A DNA stretch of 64,000 bases. It comes from Streptomyces sp. NRRL S-244. Its GTDB lineage: Bacteria > Actinomycetota > Actinomycetes > Streptomycetales > Streptomycetaceae. The notes below the pieces were generated by a model. It made no database searches. It was not told where the DNA came from and saw only the letters and a list, made by a program, of their open reading frames with translations. The translations under genes were made by a program, and so were the position numbers. Where the stretch lies: NCBI RefSeq assembly GCF_000717915.1, contig NZ_JOCX01000014.1, positions 62,001-126,000 on the forward strand, written 5' to 3'. Shown in pieces: positions 26,769-35,582 of this stretch; position 1 is the stretch's first letter, and each line of letters opens with the position of its first letter.

Positions 26769-27587
26769 CTATCTCCTCAAGGTTCCCCAGACCACGAGCC
26801 GATATTTGGAGGTGTACTCGGGCGTGCAGGTGGTGAGCGTGATGTACGCGCCGGGCTCGGCGTACCCGTACTCCGGCCGGACCGTACTGCGCGGCACGGC
26901 CGCGATCACCCCGGTGTCCCGCTCGCTGGTCTCCCCCATGGTCTTGCCGACCACATACGTGTACCGCTGCCCCCGTACGTCGACGATCAGCTCGTCCCCG
27001 GCCCGCAACCGGTTGATGTACCGGAACGGCTCGCCGTGGGTGTTGCGGTGCCCGGCGAGCGCGAAGTTCCCCTGCGCCCCGGGCTGCGCGGTCCCGGGGT
27101 AGTGCCCGGCGTACCCCTTGTCCAGCACGGCCCGCTTGTCGACGCCCTGCGCGATGGGCACGACCACCCCGAGCCGCGGAATCCGCAGGACCCCGTACGC
27201 GGACTCCCGCGCGGGCGCCCTGGACGGCGAAGCGGAAGGCGGCAAGGAAGGCACCGGATCCACAGAGGAACCGGCCCCGGCCCCGGCCCCAGCCCCAGCC
27301 CCAGCCCCAGCCCCAGCCCCAGGATCGGGATCGGGATCGGAAGGAAGAGCCCCGGGCTCGGAAGGAAGAGCCCACTGCTCCTCCAACTCCCGAACCTCCT
27401 CCCGGGCGGAGGCCAGGGCCTGCCGATTGGTCCACCACACCTGGTGCACCACCAGCAACAACACCACCACGCCCACGGTGACGGCCAGTTCGGCGGCCCC
27501 CCACAGCACCCCGGCGAGACCGGCTCGCCGCCCGCGCCGGCCGCCCCCCTGCACCACCACACGCATGTGATCCCGCACGGGCCGCAC
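26769..27587 (-). CDS. Class E sortase
   Basis: Membrane cysteine transpeptidase that links LAxTG proteins to peptidoglycan. The 272-residue protein has an N-terminal membrane helix (~31-50), a coiled or charged stalk, a Gly-Ala/Asp-Pro linker at ~84-106, and the catalytic domain with His180 (LAGHRNTH), Cys254 (TLTTC) and Arg263 (SKYRLVVWG). GTG 27587 has GGAGG 7 nt upstream; GTG and ATG codons slightly downstream are alternatives. The linker is encoded by a G+C-rich hexamer repeat. The probable substrate is the LANTG protein at 23381. Confidence 0.93.
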   Translation of the reverse strand: MRPVRDHMRVVVQGGGRRGRRAGLAGVLWGAAELAVTVGVVVLLLVVHQVWWTNRQALASAREEVRELEEQWALPSEPGALPSDPDPDPGAGAGAGAGAGAGAGAGSSVDPVPSLPPSASPSRAPARESAYGVLRIPRLGVVVPIAQGVDKRAVLDKGYAGHYPGTAQPGAQGNFALAGHRNTHGEPFRYINRLRAGDELIVDVRGQRYTYVVGKTMGETSERDTGVIAAVPRSTVRPEYGYAEPGAYITLTTCTPEYTSKYRLVVWGTLRR

Positions 27588-27633
27588 CTTAAGTCCTCCC
27601 CCGTCAACAGACCAGGGCAGTACGGTGTGAACC

Positions 27634-28641
27634 ATGCGCCCTGACACGCCTGCCGAGCACATCGCCGAAGCCGAGCGCCTCATCCGCACGGCGACCCGTT
27701 ACCCCGAGGACCAGGAGCCCCTGCTCCTCCAGGCCGCGGCCCACCTCGAACTGGGTGACGCCCGGGACCGCGCCAGCGCGCTGTACGACCAGCTCCTCGC
27801 CTCCTCACCCGCCGATCCGCACCTGATCAAGGCACTCCAGGCGGCGAACCTGTGGGAGTACGGCCACGAGCCCGAGGCCCGCGCCCTCATCCAGGGCATC
27901 CGCGCGGCGGCGCCGGCGGACCCGGCCCCCTGGGAGGTCATCGCGGAAACCCTGGAAGCGCACGACGAGTTGACCGCCTCGGAGGAGTGCTTCACCGAGG
28001 CCGCCGGCCTCCTCATCACGGAGGACGCGCCCCTCACCCAGGCCACCACGGCCCTCCTGACGGGCCGCCACCGGGTCCGCCGCCTCCTCGGACTCCCGCA
28101 CGACGAGTGGGACATGGTGGCCGACACCCGCCACATCGGCCCGATCCCGCTGGACGAGCTGCACGACCCCAAGCGCATCTGGGCCCTCGGCTCCGACGAC
28201 CCGGCCGAGCTGCGCGCCGAGATCGCCCGCCTCCGCGCCGAACTGGGCGACCGCCGCGCCGCCCTCTCCCGCCCGTTCCCGGTGGCGATCCTGCACTGGC
28301 CCGCCCGCGAACTGGCCGAACTCCTCACCTCGTACCCCACCCTGGCGGCGGAGTACCCCTCGCACGAGGCCCACCTGGCGCACATCGAGTCCTCACTCCG
28401 CGCCCTGGCCGCCTCGGGCACCACGAACCTGGGCATCGTCACGGCCAGCGTCCCCTCCTACGAGGCCTTCGCGGCATCCGAGAAAACCTCCCCGGCCTCC
28501 CCGTCCCTCCTCCCGGAGTACGCGACGACCCTGGCCGCCCGAGGCAAAGCCACCCCCTGGCCCCCCACCCCCAACACCCCCTGCTGGTGCACCTCAGCCA
28601 AGCCCTACGCCGAATGCCACGGGGAGTCCAGCGGCCGATGA
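27634..28641 (+). CDS. TPR-like protein with C-terminal SEC-C zinc motif
   Basis: A 335-residue soluble protein. The N-terminal ~130 residues are helical and TPR-like (YPEDQEPLLLQAAAHLELGDARDRASALYDQLL). The extreme C-terminus carries PCWCTSAKPYAECHG, a SEC-C type zinc-binding motif as found in SecA. Function is unknown. Its TGA stop overlaps the ATG of the next gene (ATGA at 28638), linking it to the restriction genes. It is divergent from the sortase with a 46-bp gap. Confidence 0.85.
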   Translation: MRPDTPAEHIAEAERLIRTATRYPEDQEPLLLQAAAHLELGDARDRASALYDQLLASSPADPHLIKALQAANLWEYGHEPEARALIQGIRAAAPADPAPWEVIAETLEAHDELTASEECFTEAAGLLITEDAPLTQATTALLTGRHRVRRLLGLPHDEWDMVADTRHIGPIPLDELHDPKRIWALGSDDPAELRAEIARLRAELGDRRAALSRPFPVAILHWPARELAELLTSYPTLAAEYPSHEAHLAHIESSLRALAASGTTNLGIVTASVPSYEAFAASEKTSPASPSLLPEYATTLAARGKATPWPPTPNTPCWCTSAKPYAECHGESSGR

Positions 28642-29537
28642 GCAGGGGACGGCTCGTTCTGCAGGCGCCAGGGGAGGTCTGCGTCAATACGCTGGGCGGA
28701 GACCATGTCCTGCTGGCTGCGGAACAGGACTCCGAAATGATGGCCGTGCTGGACTGGCTCCGCCGGCGCGACGTTGCGGGGCTTTACACGGGGGCCATAG
28801 CCAACGCGGTCGATTACGTCCTCGATGGTCCGAGGACAGGCCGGTACGACCTGCTGGGATCCGATGTCCATCCAGGTGAAAAGGCCTCGGTAGGCGCCAA
28901 GCTGGAGTACGAGGTGCTGCGGTCGTTCGGTCTCCCTAAGGAGCCGCCGCTCGACACCCTGATCGCCGGAGTGCCGGTCGACATCAAAGCGACGGTGGGC
29001 TCAAACTGGTCAATTCCAGCCGAAGCGCACTGCCGGATATGTATCTGCACGCAGATACAGCTCGGGAAGAGCAGGCACCGTTCCTGGCTGGTCCGCGCGC
29101 ACCGCTCCTGGCTCTACCGCGGCGCTGGCAACCGCGACGGCAAGCGCGGACTCGCGGTCCATGCCCGCGACCACTGGAGCGTCCCGCTCTACGATTGGAC
29201 CCCGCTGCCCGTTAATCCGCTGACGCTCCTCACTACGGAACAAGCGGCCCAGGTTCTGGCCCAGAAGCCGGGGCAGGAACCGCGGCTCACAATGATGTTC
29301 CAGTTCCTGGAAGGGCACATCATCCCGCGGAGCGTAATCTCGACGGTGGGCGCCGGAAAGCACGACCCTCTGAGGCGCGCCAGGAACGTGCGGGCCAGCC
29401 TGGAACGCGGCGGCCTTACTCTGCTCTGTGGCAAGTTCCCGCAACAGCGTGATCTGGCGGCGGCCCACAAGATCACACTGGGGCCGGAGGACTGGGTCGC
29501 CCTGCGGATGGACGGAGAGCACGACGGTGCCGGATGA
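28638..29537 (+). CDS. NaeI-family type II restriction endonuclease
   Basis: A 299-residue protein resembling R.NaeI through DGPRTGRYD near 63-71, the catalytic region GVPVDIK (111-117), and a C-terminal DNA-binding region (GHIIPRSVISTVG). Glu90, Asp106, Asp115 and Lys117 reproduce the spacing of the NaeI active site as I remember it (E70, D86, D95, K97). NaeI recognises GCCGGC; specificity here is not shown. ATG 28638 overlaps the upstream stop as ATGA. Its last 11 bp overlap vsr. GC content is lower than in neighbours, consistent with transfer. Confidence 0.88.
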   Translation: MSRGRLVLQAPGEVCVNTLGGDHVLLAAEQDSEMMAVLDWLRRRDVAGLYTGAIANAVDYVLDGPRTGRYDLLGSDVHPGEKASVGAKLEYEVLRSFGLPKEPPLDTLIAGVPVDIKATVGSNWSIPAEAHCRICICTQIQLGKSRHRSWLVRAHRSWLYRGAGNRDGKRGLAVHARDHWSVPLYDWTPLPVNPLTLLTTEQAAQVLAQKPGQEPRLTMMFQFLEGHIIPRSVISTVGAGKHDPLRRARNVRASLERGGLTLLCGKFPQQRDLAAAHKITLGPEDWVALRMDGEHDGAG

Positions 29538-29994
29538 GCCTGAGTGGCAGCCGCCCGAGGGTTCCTGGGCATCCTCGGCGGCTCGTCGGCGCAACATGCA
29601 GGCCATTCGGAGCCGTGATACCAAGCCCGAGAAGGTCATCCGGCGGCTCATTCACGCGAAGGGCCTGCGCTACAGGATCGCCACCCGCCCGCTGCCGGAT
29701 CTCCGTCGCACGGCGGACCTCGTGTTCCGGCCGGCGAAGGTGGCCGTCTTCGTCGACGGCTGTTACTGGCACGGATGCCCAGAGCACTACGTGCCACCCC
29801 GGACGAATCCGGGCTACTGGTCGGACAAAGTCGCCCGGAACATCGCCCGGGACCGTGATACGGATCAGAGACTGAGAGAGGCGGGCTGGCTCGTGCTCCG
29901 GTTCTGGGAGCACGAGGAGTCAGGCCTCTGTGCGACGAAAATCGCCGATGCCGTCCGGGAGCGCCGGGAACGCTCCCAGGACGGGAACGGCTAG
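29527..29994 (+). CDS. vsr: Very short patch repair endonuclease Vsr
   Basis: Nicks 5' of the T in T:G mismatches arising from deamination of 5-methylcytosine. The 155-residue protein has the conserved MQAIRSRDTKPE, catalytic Asp64 in ADLVF and His82 in DGCYWHGCP (18 residues apart as in E. coli Vsr), and the C-terminal WEHEE. GTG 29527 lies inside the endonuclease gene with GGAGAG upstream, so the two are translationally linked. Its stop overlaps the methyltransferase stop tail to tail (CTAG), which fits a partner repairing damage caused by that methyltransferase. Confidence 0.95.
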   Translation: MPDEPEWQPPEGSWASSAARRRNMQAIRSRDTKPEKVIRRLIHAKGLRYRIATRPLPDLRRTADLVFRPAKVAVFVDGCYWHGCPEHYVPPRTNPGYWSDKVARNIARDRDTDQRLREAGWLVLRFWEHEESGLCATKIADAVRERRERSQDGNG

Positions 29995-31187
29995 CTGCTG
30001 GTCTGCCCCACAGGCCGCGCGGCGCGCAGCACCCTGGCAATGGACTCGCCGACGGCGCGGGCGACGGGCGGCGGGAACGCGTTACCCACCTGACGGTACT
30101 GGGCGGTCTTGCCCGGCAGCGGCTTCTCCGTCTTCTTGTCCCCGGCGAAGTCCCACTCTTCGGGGAAGCCCTGGATGATCGCAGCCTGGGTGACGGTGAG
30201 CATCGGGCCTTCGGGGCGGAAGAGGTCCCGGTCCCAACTTTCTTTCTGCTCCACCTCGCCGGGCGAGTTGGCGACGCCCATGGCGTTGACTCCGAGGACC
30301 TTCCATGCGGCCTTCGCGCGGCTCGGTCCGAGGTCGGCACCACCGTGCTTCTTGGAGCCGCCCACGAGGGTCGGGGCGATTCCGTCAGGCTGCCCTTCCC
30401 AGCGCACCAGGTATTTCTGCGCCTTGGCCCCCAGCGCGCCGCCCTTGTCCACGAAGTGCTGGAACCGTGCCCTCATCGACTCGTCGAGGGCAGCACGAAC
30501 GGTGAATGCGCCCGGCTTCGCCACCGGCCACGCGAACTCCGTGTCTCCCAGCACGTCCGTCCGGATCGCGACAAGAATGGCCCGCGGACGCAGCTGCGGC
30601 ACTCCGAAGTCGCTGGCTTCGAGAACCTCCCAGCCGCAGACCGTGTAGGAACCCTCGTACTTGACTTCCTCGCCCGTCTGCGGATCCTTGGCCAGACCGC
30701 CTTCGAGGCGCGCCACTACCCAGTCGCGGTAATCCTGGAACTTGTCGTCCTTGATTCCCCGGACGTTTTCAATCATGACCGCCTTCGGCTTGAGCTCGTC
30801 CACGAGTTCAAGCATGCGGGGGAAGAGGTCACGTTCGTCGTCCTTGCCCAGCTGCTTTCCCGCATGCGAGAAAGGCGGGCACGGAACGCCGCCCGCAAGA
30901 AGGTCAAGGTCGCCCTCACCGAGAGAGCCACCCAGAAACGCGATCGGCTTTTCCAGCTCGGCGAGCGGCTTAAATTCGTTGACATCCTTGTGAATGATGT
31001 CGCAGTATTCTCGCTCGAATTCCCAGCCGTCCCGGCGATCAATGTTGCGCCGCAGCGTCGCGGCGGCGTACTGGTCGATCTCGACGAGCGCTAGGTGGCT
31101 GAAGCCAGCCTGGTGGAGGCCGATGGCCTGTCCCCCGGCTCCGGCGCAAATCTCAATCGAGGTCAGCGTGCGATCGCTGGCACCCAT
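29991..31187 (-). CDS. dcm: DNA (cytosine-5) methyltransferase
   Basis: A 398-residue C5 methyltransferase with motif I ICAGAGG (13-19), the catalytic PCPPFS with Cys103, ENVRG at 140-144, QLRPRAILVAIR (motif VIII) and RQVGNAFPPPVA (motif X). The target-recognition region lies between ~225 and 330. ATG 31187 has AGGAGG 6 nt upstream. It is presumably the protective methyltransferase of the NaeI-like enzyme. It is the last gene of the leftward operon, 120 bp after the helicase. Confidence 0.96.
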   Translation of the reverse strand: MGASDRTLTSIEICAGAGGQAIGLHQAGFSHLALVEIDQYAAATLRRNIDRRDGWEFEREYCDIIHKDVNEFKPLAELEKPIAFLGGSLGEGDLDLLAGGVPCPPFSHAGKQLGKDDERDLFPRMLELVDELKPKAVMIENVRGIKDDKFQDYRDWVVARLEGGLAKDPQTGEEVKYEGSYTVCGWEVLEASDFGVPQLRPRAILVAIRTDVLGDTEFAWPVAKPGAFTVRAALDESMRARFQHFVDKGGALGAKAQKYLVRWEGQPDGIAPTLVGGSKKHGGADLGPSRAKAAWKVLGVNAMGVANSPGEVEQKESWDRDLFRPEGPMLTVTQAAIIQGFPEEWDFAGDKKTEKPLPGKTAQYRQVGNAFPPPVARAVGESIARVLRAARPVGQTSS

Positions 31188-31307
31188 CGAGTCCTCCTGG
31201 TGTGGCAGATGCAGACAGGCAAGTGTCGCATCCGCCACCGACAGCGTGTTCCTTCCAGGCCCGGGCAGGCGCACAGCCTTCAGTGGAACACCTGCCCAGC
31301 AGCGGTC

Positions 31308-33149
31308 TCAGCAGGCCCGTGCCGTTCCCACGTGCTCCAGGAGGGCCCGTACGTCGGCCTCGTCCATGCCCGCTGTCACAGGCCCTTCCTCCTGTAGGTC
31401 ACCCAGCTGCCGCACGGAAGGATCGTCAAGGATCGCCCCCATGAACTCAAGCTTTTCAGCGAGCCTGAGCGCGACCACTTCATCGATCGTGCCTGAGGAC
31501 GCGAGCACGGTCACTCGCGTCTGAGCATCCGGAGCCAGTCCCAGACGGTGGATGCGGTCCAGGCTCTGAAGGAACCGGCCCGCCATAAAATCCCGGTCGA
31601 CGTAGACGGCGTCATGGCACTCATGGTGGAGGCTGATCCCTTCGCCCAGCGTGGCCGGGTTGGAGATCAGGACGCCGCAGGCCGGATCTGTCCTGAACCT
31701 GCGGATCTCCTGCTCCCTGTCCGTCGTTCCGCCATGGACGACCGCAGGCTGGAAATCCGTGAGGATGCGCTCCAGGCTGGTGATGTTACGTACGAACGTC
31801 GACCAAACCAGCGTCTTCCGCCCAGCGGCCGCGTTCTTCGCAACGATGTCGCGGACTTCGAGGTACTTCGGTGGCACTTCGTGCTGGTGCAAGTTCTGCA
31901 GCAGCTTGAAGAGCGACTCCCCCTCGGGGATCTCCAGGGGTGGTACCTGGAAATTGAGGGGCTCATATTTGCTGCTTCCCTCGACCAGCAAGGCGGGGCT
32001 GGTGGCGGCCATGAGCAGCCTGAGCATCGCCTTCCCGAGACCGTCGAAGTCCTCACGGGACAATTCTGCCCGGGAGGTAAAGCGTCCCACGAGAGCGTCG
32101 TAGATCTCCCGGTGCAGCCCTTCCAGGGGCACGGTCCGGATGACCGGCTGGAAGGGCGGCAGCCCCAGTTCCTTCTTAGTGGTGCGCGTGAAGAGGGGCC
32201 GGAGCACGGAGCTGGCGTGCGCAAGGTCCCCGCCTGCCACGGCCTGGGTTACCACCCGGCGCCCGTGACCGGGCCACACGAACGACAGCAGGTTCTCCAG
32301 GTCGCGCGCACCGTTCGGGGCGGGCGTACCCGTGAGGATCAGCCGGCGGCGGCTGAGTGGGCCCAGAGCCATGCAGGCGCTCCCGTACGTGCCGTCGGAG
32401 CCGAGCTTCATCCGGTGGGCTTCATCCAGGATCACCATGGAAGGCGCCGCGCGCAGCCAGCCCGCGAGCCCGGTGAGAGAGCGCTCGAGCCGCTCGTAGT
32501 TGACGACCAGGATCTCAGTGTGCGGGTCCGGGGCCCGTCCCATGACCTTGGTCACCGGGGCCTCGTCGAAGCATGAGCCGCTCTCGTTGATCCACGACTC
32601 ATAGGCGGACTTCGGGCTGACGACCAGAAGCCTGCGGGCGTCGCCCTTCTCCTTCGCCGCCGCGTATACGGCGAGCCCGACGCGGGTCTTACCCGCCCCC
32701 GGGACGCTGAAGTTGGCGCCGTGGCGCATGGCTAGCAGCCGGGCGATATCCCTGCGCTGGAAACTCGTCAGATCTGCTCGCCAGCCCGCACCAAGACGGC
32801 CGACGAGAGACTCCGTGTCCACCCCTTCCGACGGCTCGGGGCTGTGCTCCAGGTAATCGGCTGCCTGATCCGCGTCGTCGAGGACGTCATTGACGAGGGT
32901 GAGGAGCTCCTCGTCCCACTCCACGGATTCGGCATGCGGCCAGTCCGACAGGACGTGGAGCCCCGACAGGAAATCGTCGAGAGGTACTTCCAGCATCAGT
33001 GGACCGCGCTGGCCGCCCACAGGGAACCCTGCTGCCAGGTGCGTCAGCTCCGCCCCGAACGGCTCAGCGGCGCGGAGGACGGCCTTGGTCCGGGTGACGT
33101 CGAGACCGAGCCTCAGCGACAGGTCACCCATCTCACCCAGCTCGGTCAC
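31308..33149 (-). CDS. SNF2-type DEAD/DEAH helicase of the restriction island
   Basis: A 613-residue ATPase. The N-terminal ~120 residues are unassigned. The helicase core has Walker A FSVPGAGKT (147-155), DEAH at 242-245, LTGTPAPNG (motif III), and motifs V/VI in GEGISLHHECHDAVYVDRD and SLDRIHRLG near 545-553. This is the SNF2/Rad54-like type that moves along duplex DNA. GTG 33149 overlaps the upstream stop (GTGA) and has CAGGAG 6 nt upstream. It is tightly coupled to the ParB-like gene, so the two products probably act together. Confidence 0.9.
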   Translation of the reverse strand: MTELGEMGDLSLRLGLDVTRTKAVLRAAEPFGAELTHLAAGFPVGGQRGPLMLEVPLDDFLSGLHVLSDWPHAESVEWDEELLTLVNDVLDDADQAADYLEHSPEPSEGVDTESLVGRLGAGWRADLTSFQRRDIARLLAMRHGANFSVPGAGKTRVGLAVYAAAKEKGDARRLLVVSPKSAYESWINESGSCFDEAPVTKVMGRAPDPHTEILVVNYERLERSLTGLAGWLRAAPSMVILDEAHRMKLGSDGTYGSACMALGPLSRRRLILTGTPAPNGARDLENLLSFVWPGHGRRVVTQAVAGGDLAHASSVLRPLFTRTTKKELGLPPFQPVIRTVPLEGLHREIYDALVGRFTSRAELSREDFDGLGKAMLRLLMAATSPALLVEGSSKYEPLNFQVPPLEIPEGESLFKLLQNLHQHEVPPKYLEVRDIVAKNAAAGRKTLVWSTFVRNITSLERILTDFQPAVVHGGTTDREQEIRRFRTDPACGVLISNPATLGEGISLHHECHDAVYVDRDFMAGRFLQSLDRIHRLGLAPDAQTRVTVLASSGTIDEVVALRLAEKLEFMGAILDDPSVRQLGDLQEEGPVTAGMDEADVRALLEHVGTARAC

Positions 33150-34561
33150 GCCTGCTCCTGCCGCACGGCGGTAAGGAGCCACGCGACGCCCTCACCGTGC
33201 TCCTCAATCCGCGCGGCCTCTCGGGCAAGCTTGAGGAGGCTGCTCTTGAGGGAGAGGAGGGCCTCGTCGAGGGTCTCCTCATCCAGGTTGCGCGAAGCAC
33301 GGGCGAGCGTCATGTCCGTCACGCACTGATCGATGCTCTGGACGGCATCGTGGAGACGATCCGGAGCCGCCTGCTTCCGCTTACGCACACGGGCGTCCTT
33401 GCCCGCCGGCACCAGGGCTTCCTCCACCGCTTCCCGTGCCTGCTTCCACAGCGCGGCCGCTTGGTCGGACTGCTCCTGGGTCACCGTGTCCGGAGCCCGC
33501 TCCACCGCCTTGGCGCGCAGCAGCAAGTTGGTGAACTCCTTGGCCTCCGCCACCTGGGGGCTGTCGCCCCGCACGGCACGGTTCAGCCCCGGGATCACCC
33601 GGGCTTCCTGCGGCTGAGCGGGAACCTTCTGCAGTTCCTCCGACAGGTGGCGCTGGAGGTACCGGGTCCTAAAGTCCACGTCCGCGAGGCGGACATCAGT
33701 CTTGGAGAAGTCGAGCACGATCAGGGCGAGCTTGTTCTCCTTCAACAGGTCAGCCTGCGCCGGATTCTGCCGTGACGCCTTCGCGAAAGCCCGATGCACT
33801 TCCCTCAGTTTTTCCTGCTGGTCTTCGAAATCCATCAGTTTGAGTCCGGCCGGACCGTTCTTGGAACGGTTCACCAGGTCGTTGAGGGTGGCCAGAACCC
33901 ATCGGTCCTGCTCCGCCGTCTCCGTCCGGATCCGGAACTCCTTCGCGATCTCGGCGATCGGCCGGCCTGCGGTGACCTGCTCCTCGATGGTGAGCAGCCG
34001 GTTGATGTACGAGTACGGCCGGCGCGTGTCATGACGCAGCTGAAGGGACAGCTCGACGGCATTGATATCGGACCAGGTGCAGGACTCCGGGAGCACACCG
34101 ACCCGGACGCTCGGAACTCCGAGCTCGCGCAGGGCAGCTACCCGGGTGTTTCCGTTAACGAGAATGCCGTCACGCGTGATGAGCCCCGGCTCGTTCTGGC
34201 GGTACTCCTTGAGGCTGCTCATGAGCTCATCGAAGTCGCCGTCCCGCTTGGCCGGGTTCGAGGGCAGCGCCTTGAGCAAGTGGTCAAGGTAGGCCTGGCC
34301 GTCGGAGCCCCACGGGTTGGCCGTGAGCAGTCGGTCGCGCTCGGGGTCGAAGCTGCGCTGTGCCCGGATCCGGTGCGTGGAAGGGTTGAAGTACACCTGG
34401 TCGATGGGCATATCGATGACCTGCACCACCAGAGGCTTCGTCCGCCACTCGACCGTCAGCGTTTCCTGCAGTCCACCGCCGGCGCTGACTTCCTTGAGCC
34501 GCTTCTCCACCAGTTCCTGGTTCTCAACGGCTCGGGGCGGCCGGCCGAAGTCCATGCTCAC
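33146..34561 (-). CDS. ParB-like N-terminal domain protein
   Basis: A 471-residue protein. Residues ~110-160 match the ParB/Srx-fold signature (LKEYRQNEPGLITRDG, then GNTRVAALRELG). A helical region at ~160-250 may contain a helix-turn-helix (AGRPIAEIAKEFRIR). The C-terminal half is helical with a Lys/Arg-rich stretch (RVRKRKQAAPDR). Such domains bind CTP, cleave DNA or act as regulators; the role here is unknown. GTG 34561 has AAGGAG at ~9 nt; ATG 34555 is an alternative. It overlaps the helicase start. Confidence 0.75.
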   Translation of the reverse strand: MSMDFGRPPRAVENQELVEKRLKEVSAGGGLQETLTVEWRTKPLVVQVIDMPIDQVYFNPSTHRIRAQRSFDPERDRLLTANPWGSDGQAYLDHLLKALPSNPAKRDGDFDELMSSLKEYRQNEPGLITRDGILVNGNTRVAALRELGVPSVRVGVLPESCTWSDINAVELSLQLRHDTRRPYSYINRLLTIEEQVTAGRPIAEIAKEFRIRTETAEQDRWVLATLNDLVNRSKNGPAGLKLMDFEDQQEKLREVHRAFAKASRQNPAQADLLKENKLALIVLDFSKTDVRLADVDFRTRYLQRHLSEELQKVPAQPQEARVIPGLNRAVRGDSPQVAEAKEFTNLLLRAKAVERAPDTVTQEQSDQAAALWKQAREAVEEALVPAGKDARVRKRKQAAPDRLHDAVQSIDQCVTDMTLARASRNLDEETLDEALLSLKSSLLKLAREAARIEEHGEGVAWLLTAVRQEQA

Positions 34562-34665
34562 GGGGTCTTCTCCTTCTCACTACAGGTCCATGGTGTGCGT
34601 GGGGCGAAGCGGGAGCCGGCGCATCGCGCCGGCCCCCCAAGTGTGCGCCTGCTGGTTGTGGCTGC

Positions 34666-35349
34666 TCAGGCGGGGGGAAGCGAGAGGGCTTCACGCACCT
34701 TGTTCCGGGCGTCCGCCGGCAACGTCCGGATCGCCGCCCACAAGTGCTCCACTTCTGCGAATTCCCTGGCGTCTGCCAGCATCCAGTCCGCGAGAGTCTT
34801 GCGGTCCATGCTGCCGAGCCTGCCCAGGCGGGCCAGAACGTCGGGAAGGTCGGCCGTCAGCCCCCTGCCACCGACACGGCACCGATTGCATTCGGCCACG
34901 TGTTCCACGACAAGGGTTCCGTCCGGCTGGAGCACGGGCCGCCGCGCGATGTCGAGCTGGGCCGACACGTAGGTCCCCGGGAAGGTCTCGCCCGACGTGA
35001 TGCCGCACGAGCGGCAGTGGTGCCCGTCACGCGCCAGAACCTCACGCCGCTGGGTGTCCGTGATGGACGCAGCCGGCCGCGTTCCCTTCCCGGGCTCCCA
35101 CACCGGTTCGCCCTGCGCCACGAAACGCTGCTCGTGCTGGCCGAGCGTCAAGTCCTCGCGGTTGGTGTCGATCCGCCAGCCGAAGTCCCGCAGATCGCGC
35201 ACCCTGCGGTCCGCCTGGCTCACCCCGGGGAACGCCTTCTTCACGTCTTCCTTCGTGAAGACGTTCCCCTCCCCCACCACAGCGACAAGCCACAGCCCGG
35301 CACGCTTCATGGTGCCCAGCTTCTGGTCCGTCCAGGACGGAAGCCCCAT
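34666..35349 (-). CDS. HNH-like zinc-binding protein, first gene of the leftward island operon
   Basis: A 227-residue protein. The N-terminal ~75 residues look like a winged helix (VFTKEDVKKAFPGVSQADRRVRDLRDFGW). The centre has CRSCG (~112-116) and, after VEHV, CNRC (~153-156). This four-cysteine plus histidine layout resembles HNH nucleases with structural zinc, though the classical HNH order is not clear. ATG 35349 has GAGGAG ~8 nt upstream. It is 104 bp upstream of the ParB-like gene. A nuclease role is inferred. Confidence 0.65.
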   Translation of the reverse strand: MGLPSWTDQKLGTMKRAGLWLVAVVGEGNVFTKEDVKKAFPGVSQADRRVRDLRDFGWRIDTNREDLTLGQHEQRFVAQGEPVWEPGKGTRPAASITDTQRREVLARDGHHCRSCGITSGETFPGTYVSAQLDIARRPVLQPDGTLVVEHVAECNRCRVGGRGLTADLPDVLARLGRLGSMDRKTLADWMLADAREFAEVEHLWAAIRTLPADARNKVREALSLPPA

Positions 35350-35582
35350 TGCGCTCTCCTCGTTCCGTTGTTCCGATCCGCCTCAGAATCAGCCGCCCCG
35401 AGCCCGAGGTATCCCCCCACCAGCACTCTCAGCGGACGACGTAACTCTTGCCCAGCGGGGCACGGCAAAGCCAGCCTTCATCCGATTTCGAGGCCAGATG
35501 AAAACATCCGGCGGTTCACCTGACGGCCTTTTACCGTGAAACTTCGGAGAGGCTGTATCGACCGGGGGAGAATGGAGCTGTG
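35350..35582. promoter_or_regulatory. Divergent promoter region of the restriction island
   Basis: About 230 bp between the leftward island operon and the rightward regulator-like gene, with lower GC than its surroundings. A weak candidate rightward promoter is TTTACC (35530-35535), an 18-bp spacer and TGTATC (35554-35559). No strong palindrome was found. Confidence 0.4.

Noticed and set aside
28638..35349. DISARM, BREX or Z1/MORC-type defence system
   Set aside because: No drmA/B/C, no PglX/Z/BrxC, and no Z1 or MORC ATPase was seen; the helicase is SNF2-like and the nuclease NaeI-like.
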